A stretch of DNA of 8,208 nucleotides from Methanocorpusculum sp. (GTDB lineage: Archaea; Halobacteriota; Methanomicrobia; Methanomicrobiales; Methanocorpusculaceae), in NCBI GenBank assembly GCA_030539595.1, contig JAUNXW010000067.1, positions 1-8,208 of the forward strand, written 5' to 3'. Positions 5,390 to 8,208 of the stretch are shown in pieces; position 1 is the stretch's first letter, and each line of letters opens with the position of its first letter. Both the position numbers and the translations under genes were made by a program. Under the pieces are notes generated by a model. That model saw only the letters and a program-made list of their open reading frames with translations, did no database searches and had not been told where the DNA came from.

Positions 5390-5470
5390 TAATTAACTCC
5401 GCATCTATCGTATTTCTACGATTTGACACTCGCAGTTCGTAATCGGAACTGCTCCACTAAACTGAGTGCT
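5390..5470 (-). ncRNA. Candidate structured leader RNA upstream of tRNA-Ser and the S13 operon
   Basis: This 81-base minus-strand segment lies between a good TATA box (5491-5501) and tRNA-Ser. Its RNA can form a two-part helix: CACUC (5468-5464) with GAGUG (5431-5427), stacked directly on GCAGUUC (5452-5446) with GAACUGC (5438-5432). The helix encloses a 7-nt loop and has an 11-nt bulge on the 5' side. After four unpaired bases comes AUCGUA-GAAA-UACGAU (5422-5407), a 6-bp stem with a GNRA tetraloop. All pairs are Watson-Crick. The predicted start of transcription, about 27 nt from the TATA centre, falls at 5468-5470, where the fold begins. It could be an operon leader, a tRNA processing element, or a separate small RNA. 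I recognise no known RNA family. Confidence 0.45.
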
Positions 5471-5490
5471 CTATTACATAGGAGTTGAGA

Positions 5491-5501
5491 CAATATAATA
5501 C
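5491..5501 (-). promoter_or_regulatory. TATA box of the tRNA-Ser/ribosomal operon
   Basis: The minus strand reads GTATTATATTG, preceded by an A-rich CACAAA that fits a BRE, the site of the archaeal initiation factor TFB. It is the best TATA match on this strand in the 261-base intergenic region. The expected start is about 5469, giving roughly an 80-nt leader before tRNA-Ser. A closer weak match, GAAATACGAT near 5411-5420, is at the right distance for a leaderless tRNA transcript but is much poorer and sits inside the tetraloop hairpin. Confidence 0.5.
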
Positions 5502-5519
5502 TTTGTGAACGATGCAGAG

Positions 5520-5551
5520 TTGATGAATAGTTTGCCCAACCTCATCATCAA
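5520..5551. repeat. 7-bp inverted repeat in the divergent intergenic region
   Basis: TTGATGA (5520-5526) and TCATCAA (5545-5551) are perfect inverted copies 18 bases apart. They lie between the promoter firing left (TATA at 5491-5501) and the one firing right (5619-5628). This is a position where a dimeric regulator could bind, but no family is recognised and 7 bp may be chance. Confidence 0.3.
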
Positions 5552-5618
5552 ATCTTATCCAACGGATTTTTATCACGATTAAACAAACTCCATACATCAT
5601 CCGAATCAATTAACGAAA

Positions 5619-5628
5619 TTGATATTTG
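5619..5628 (+). promoter_or_regulatory. TATA box of the metallophosphoesterase gene
   Basis: TTGATATTTG preceded by CGAAA looks like an archaeal BRE-TATA pair. Its centre is about 27 nt before the ATG at 5651, so transcription would begin at or next to the start codon. No SD is present in the bases before the ATG, which agrees with a leaderless mRNA. Confidence 0.45.
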
Positions 5629-5650
5629 ATAACGTTGTAATATACGATAC

Positions 5651-6310
5651 ATGACAGACATAATCTTCATAACCGATATTCACGGGAAAACGGATATTGC
5701 CTCATCCATTTTTGAAAAAGAAGACCCGGACTATGTTTTAATCGGCGGAGACATAACAGACCTCGGTCAAAGCCTTGAAAAAGTAATACCTCTGATGGCA
5801 GACATTGCCGCACCTACTTTTGCAGTCCCGGGAAACTGCGACAGCAGAGGAATTATATCTGTAATTGAAGCCTCGGACGCTGTTTCAATTCACAACAAAA
5901 CAATAGACATAGGAGACATCACCCTTACGGGAATAGGCGGCTCAAACAAAACTCCATTTGACACGCCATTTGAATACACCGAAGAAGAAATCGATGAAAT
6001 GCTTTCCCCGCTTGTATCAAAAATGAAAAAGAACCGTTGGAATATTCTCGTAAGCCACGCACCGCCTTACGGGGCTCTTGACGAAGTCGCTTTGGATGTG
6101 CGTGTGGGCTCGCACTCAGTAGCAGAATACATCAAAAACTTTGACATAGTCTGCTGCGGTCACATCCATGAACAGAAAGGAATTGCAGAACTTGAAGGAA
6201 GAATCTGTGTTAACCCGGGTATGTGCAAAGAAGGCAACTATGCCGTAATAACTTTGGAAGAAGATGAAGACCCGAAGATTGTTTTGAAAAACATTAACGA
6301 CGAAGAATAA
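5651..6310 (+). CDS. Calcineurin-like metallophosphoesterase
   Basis: A soluble two-metal phosphoesterase; the substrate cannot be told from sequence. The 219 aa carry the complete motif series: DIH (D9, H11), GGD (D34), GNCD (N62), SHAP (H136) and GHIH (H171, H173), which place both metals, with NPG (188-190) near the end. The single-domain form resembles small archaeal phosphoesterases of the PAE1087/TT1561 type rather than DNA-repair Mre11 or the larger UDP-sugar hydrolases. No signal peptide or membrane segment is seen. The start is set by the DIH motif only eight residues in; the family keeps this short N-terminus. The mRNA is probably leaderless, and a T7 run follows the stop, so the gene looks like a unit of its own, divergent from the ribosomal operon. 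Confidence 0.93.
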   Translation: MTDIIFITDIHGKTDIASSIFEKEDPDYVLIGGDITDLGQSLEKVIPLMADIAAPTFAVPGNCDSRGIISVIEASDAVSIHNKTIDIGDITLTGIGGSNKTPFDTPFEYTEEEIDEMLSPLVSKMKKNRWNILVSHAPPYGALDEVALDVRVGSHSVAEYIKNFDIVCCGHIHEQKGIAELEGRICVNPGMCKEGNYAVITLEEDEDPKIVLKNINDEE

Positions 6311-6314
6311 ATCC

Positions 6315-6321
6315 TTTTTTT
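6315..6321 (+). terminator. T7 run after the metallophosphoesterase gene
   Basis: Seven T residues start four bases after the stop codon, without a hairpin. This is a typical archaeal oligo-T terminator and separates this gene from argD 87 bases further on. Confidence 0.6.
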
Positions 6322-6361
6322 ACACCGAATACTGCTAATATGGCTCATGTCATTGTATCTC

Positions 6362-6374
6362 ACTATAGATTTAT
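6362..6374 (+). promoter_or_regulatory. Candidate TATA box of argD-hisC
   Basis: CTATAGATTTATT lies 34-46 nt before the argD ATG. The expected transcript would start at about 6395-6400 and carry a leader of some 10 nt. No SD precedes the ATG. Other AT-rich matches nearby (CTAATACA near 6378-6385) would give a leaderless mRNA instead, so the exact box is uncertain, but a promoter in this 97-base gap is likely. Confidence 0.38.
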
Positions 6375-6407
6375 TCACTAATACAACCAATATAACTAAC
6401 CGCGAAT

Positions 6408-7535
6408 ATGAACTCAATAGAATTAGACGCAAAATACTACATGCCCTGCTTCGGACGGTCAATGAAAATTGTCAAAGGCGAAGGATGCAATGTATGGGAC
6501 GATAAGGGGAACAAATACTTAGACTTAGTAGCGGGAATAGCAGTCTGTTCAACCGGACACTGCCACCCGGAAGTAGTCGATGCAATATGCCGCCAGGCTC
6601 ACGAGCTTATACACTGCTCAAATCTATACTATATTCCCGGTCAGGCGGAACTCGCTGAAAAAATCAGCAAAGCCGCGGCACTTGACGGAAAAGTATTCTT
6701 CGGAAACAGCGGTGCGGAAGCAAACGAAGCTGCAATGAAGCTCGCAAAGATTCGCACGGGACGCAATAATTTTGTCTCGTTCGCACACGACTTTCACGGA
6801 AGGACAATCGGTTCACTTGCGGTAACACACAAGCCTGCAATCAGGGAACCGTTTGAGCCGCTTGGAATAAACTGTAAGTTCCCCGAATACGGAGAGCTTG
6901 AAGGACTTAAAAACGCAGTAAACAAAGATACAGCGGCAGTCATCTTTGAGCCGATTCAGGGAGAAACAGGAGTAATAATTCCAAATGATGACTTTCTCCC
7001 GGGGATAAGGGACATCTGCGACGACGCAGGCTGCTTAATGATCTGCGACGAAGTCCAGACAGGTATGGGCAGGACAGGAAAATGGTTTGCATTCCAGCAC
7101 TCAAACGTAAAACCGGACATTATCTCAATTGCTAAAGGAATCGCTTCGGGAATTCCGATGGGAGCAATTGCCGCCGTTGACGGACTTGAGTTTACGAAAG
7201 GTCAGCACGGAAGCACATTTGCAGGCGGTCCTATAGCCTGCGCCGCAGGAAACGCAACCTACGGAATCATCGAAAAGATTCTTCCGACAATCGCGGCAAA
7301 AGGTGAGTTGTTCAAAAAAGGTCTTGCAAAATTCAACCCAAGGGTACGCGGACTTATGGTCGGATTTACAGCAGGCGACAAAGCTACAGATATTCAGGAA
7401 TACTGCAAAGAACACGGCATATTAATCAACGTCGCAGGAGATGGAAACATCAGGATTGTTCCGCCTCTTGTAATATCAAACGCAGAGATTGAGTACGCGG
7501 TAAAGGTTATAAATGAATCAGTTAGTTCGCTCTGA
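6408..7535 (+). CDS. argD: Acetylornithine aminotransferase
   Basis: Cytosolic class III PLP-dependent aminotransferase converting N-acetylglutamate semialdehyde to N2-acetylornithine in arginine synthesis, with glutamate as donor. The 375 aa match short archaeal and bacterial ArgD. Motifs: VAGIAV..GHCHP (41-54), SGAEANE for PLP phosphate (101-107), FHGRT (129-133), EPIQGE (181-186), DEVQTGMGRTG (214-224) with D214 holding the pyridine nitrogen, the Schiff-base lysine K243 in IAKGI, and GSTFAGGP (268-275). Close relatives include succinyldiaminopimelate and 4-aminobutyrate aminotransferases, but the KYYMP.FGR start and overall motif set favour ArgD; some archaeal forms accept several substrates. 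It overlaps hisC by 23 nt in another frame. Confidence 0.93.
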   Translation: MNSIELDAKYYMPCFGRSMKIVKGEGCNVWDDKGNKYLDLVAGIAVCSTGHCHPEVVDAICRQAHELIHCSNLYYIPGQAELAEKISKAAALDGKVFFGNSGAEANEAAMKLAKIRTGRNNFVSFAHDFHGRTIGSLAVTHKPAIREPFEPLGINCKFPEYGELEGLKNAVNKDTAAVIFEPIQGETGVIIPNDDFLPGIRDICDDAGCLMICDEVQTGMGRTGKWFAFQHSNVKPDIISIAKGIASGIPMGAIAAVDGLEFTKGQHGSTFAGGPIACAAGNATYGIIEKILPTIAAKGELFKKGLAKFNPRVRGLMVGFTAGDKATDIQEYCKEHGILINVAGDGNIRIVPPLVISNAEIEYAVKVINESVSSL

Positions 7536-8208
7536 GTATTCCAAAGCAGGATACGTCTTTGCCGCATCGGCTGAATCCATAGCAAAAAAATACGGGTTCG
7601 ATAAAATCGCAAGACTTGCGAGCAATGAAAATCCGTATCCGCCTTCGGATAAAGTTCTGAAAGCCGCAGCCGACGCACTCGGCTGTGCCAACAGATATCC
7701 AGACCCCTCGGCAGCTGATTTCAAAAATGCTCTCCGCAGATATATCTGCGACGCGCCCGTTGTCACATCCGGTCTCGGTATGGACGGAGTAATTGAAACC
7801 GTCATCAGAACACTGGTGAACCCAGGGGACAAAGTCGTAATTTCAACGCCGACATTTTCAATGTACGGGATTGCGGCAAGAGCCGCGTTTGCAAACGTTG
7901 TAAACGTTGCGAGAGACTCAAACTTCGATGTGGACGTCGATAAATTCATCGCAGAGGCAAAGCACGCAAAACTTTCTTTCCTCTGCACGCCGAACAACCC
8001 GACGGGAAGCGTTACCTCTGTCGAAGATATTGAAAAAATCCTTGAGCACATCAGAGGAGTTTTGTTCCTCGACTGCGCCTACTGTGAATTTTCCGACGTC
8101 GACTACACGCCTCTTCTTTCGCACGACAATCTCATAATCGGCAGAACTCTATCGAAAGTTTACGGACTTGCAGGGCTTCGCGTGGGTTACGCGTTTGTTC
8201 CAAAATGG
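7513..8208 (+). CDS. hisC: Histidinol-phosphate aminotransferase, C-terminal part outside the window
   Basis: Class I/II PLP-dependent aminotransferase making L-histidinol phosphate from imidazole acetol phosphate with glutamate, in histidine synthesis. 232 codons are present and open to the last base; the family is about 350 aa. Motifs: LASNENPYPPS (35-45), RYPDP (61-65), GLGMDGVIE (87-95) where most HisC have GNGSDE, STPTFSMY (111-118), CTPNNPTGS (158-166), LDCAY (186-190), and RTLSKVYGLAGLRVGY (211-226) with the Schiff-base K215 and phosphate-binding R223. The start chosen is the ATG 23 nt inside argD, with a weak AAAGGT upstream; translation is probably coupled. The main alternative is a related phosphate-sugar or threonine-phosphate (CobD-like) enzyme, since these share the fold, but the motifs fit HisC best. 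Confidence 0.88.
   Translation, partial: MNQLVRSEYSKAGYVFAASAESIAKKYGFDKIARLASNENPYPPSDKVLKAAADALGCANRYPDPSAADFKNALRRYICDAPVVTSGLGMDGVIETVIRTLVNPGDKVVISTPTFSMYGIAARAAFANVVNVARDSNFDVDVDKFIAEAKHAKLSFLCTPNNPTGSVTSVEDIEKILEHIRGVLFLDCAYCEFSDVDYTPLLSHDNLIIGRTLSKVYGLAGLRVGYAFVPKW

Larger units (their letters stand above)
5390..5650. other. Divergent intergenic region without a protein gene
   Basis: These 261 bases separate the minus-strand tRNA-Ser/ribosomal operon from the plus-strand metallophosphoesterase. They hold the candidate leader RNA (5390-5470), the leftward TATA box, the 7-bp inverted repeat at 5520-5551, and the rightward TATA box. Between 5552 and 5615 I see nothing specific beyond a weak 4-bp hairpin followed by T5 (5557-5571). 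The longest open frames, 19 and 24 codons, have no ribosome binding site and no recognisable product. Confidence 0.8.

Noticed and set aside
5474..5548. 24-codon minus-strand open frame (MMRLGKLF...) in the intergenic region
   Set aside because: No ribosome binding site or recognisable product, and it runs across the TATA box of the ribosomal operon.
5511..5560. Possible C/D box RNA: ATGATGA on the minus strand and TTGATGA on the plus strand resemble a C box
   Set aside because: No D box (CTGA) at suitable spacing on either strand and no terminal stem.
5557..5571. ATCC-AAC-GGAT hairpin followed by T5, like a plus-strand terminator
   Set aside because: Only 4 bp, and no plus-strand gene lies upstream to terminate.
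5523..5582. 19-codon plus-strand open frame in the intergenic region
   Set aside because: Too short to judge, no SD or TATA box at the right distance, no conservation evidence available.
7518..8051. 177-codon open frame on the minus strand opposite hisC
   Set aside because: The plus-strand frame has all HisC motifs in order up to the window end; the opposite frame has no domain and is a shadow.
1..8208. Mobile elements, CRISPR, toxin-antitoxin or defence systems
   Set aside because: No transposase, integrase, direct-repeat array or defence-type domain is visible in any frame; every coding stretch is accounted for by core genes.

Overview
The window comes from a methanogenic euryarchaeon, most likely a Methanomicrobiales relative. 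The evidence is archaeal-type ribosomal proteins (L18e, archaeal S4 and S13), the archaeal RNA polymerase subunits Rpo3, Rpo6 and Rpo10, a ferredoxin-domain Rpo3 with two complete 4Fe-4S motifs, TATA-type rather than bacterial promoters, leaderless-looking genes, and tRNAs without an encoded CCA. A genus such as Methanocorpusculum is plausible, but it is an impression from protein sequence and not tested. Region 1 (1-5389, minus strand) is the conserved archaeal translation/transcription gene string. Read in its own direction it runs tRNA-Ser(GCU), rps13, rps4, rps11, rpoD, rpl18e, rpl13, rps9, rpoN, tRNA-Pro(CGG), rpoK, eno, and the first codons of rpsB. Most protein genes are 0-15 nt apart or abut, and most have a clear Shine-Dalgarno (SD) match such as AGGTGA or GGAGG. 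The exception is the rps9-rpoN gap of 74 nt. It holds a hairpin, a T6 run and a TATA-like box, and rpoN lacks a well-placed SD, so a second promoter may start there. Region 2 (5390-5650) is a 261-base divergent intergenic region. On the minus strand a good TATA box (5491-5501) sits the right distance upstream of a compact set of inverted repeats (5407-5468), including a 6-bp stem closed by a GAAA tetraloop. This suggests a structured leader RNA ahead of tRNA-Ser and the ribosomal-protein operon, and it is the most interesting unexplained signal in the window. Region 3 (5651-8208, plus strand) holds a calcineurin-like metallophosphoesterase with its own T7 terminator, then argD (acetylornithine aminotransferase) overlapping by 23 nt with hisC (histidinol-phosphate aminotransferase), which runs off the end of the window. 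These two are PLP-dependent aminotransferases of arginine and histidine synthesis. I see no mobile element, CRISPR array, defence system or clearly transferred DNA. The protein-coding content is ordinary core genome, and the points worth a second look are in RNA structure and transcription-unit layout.
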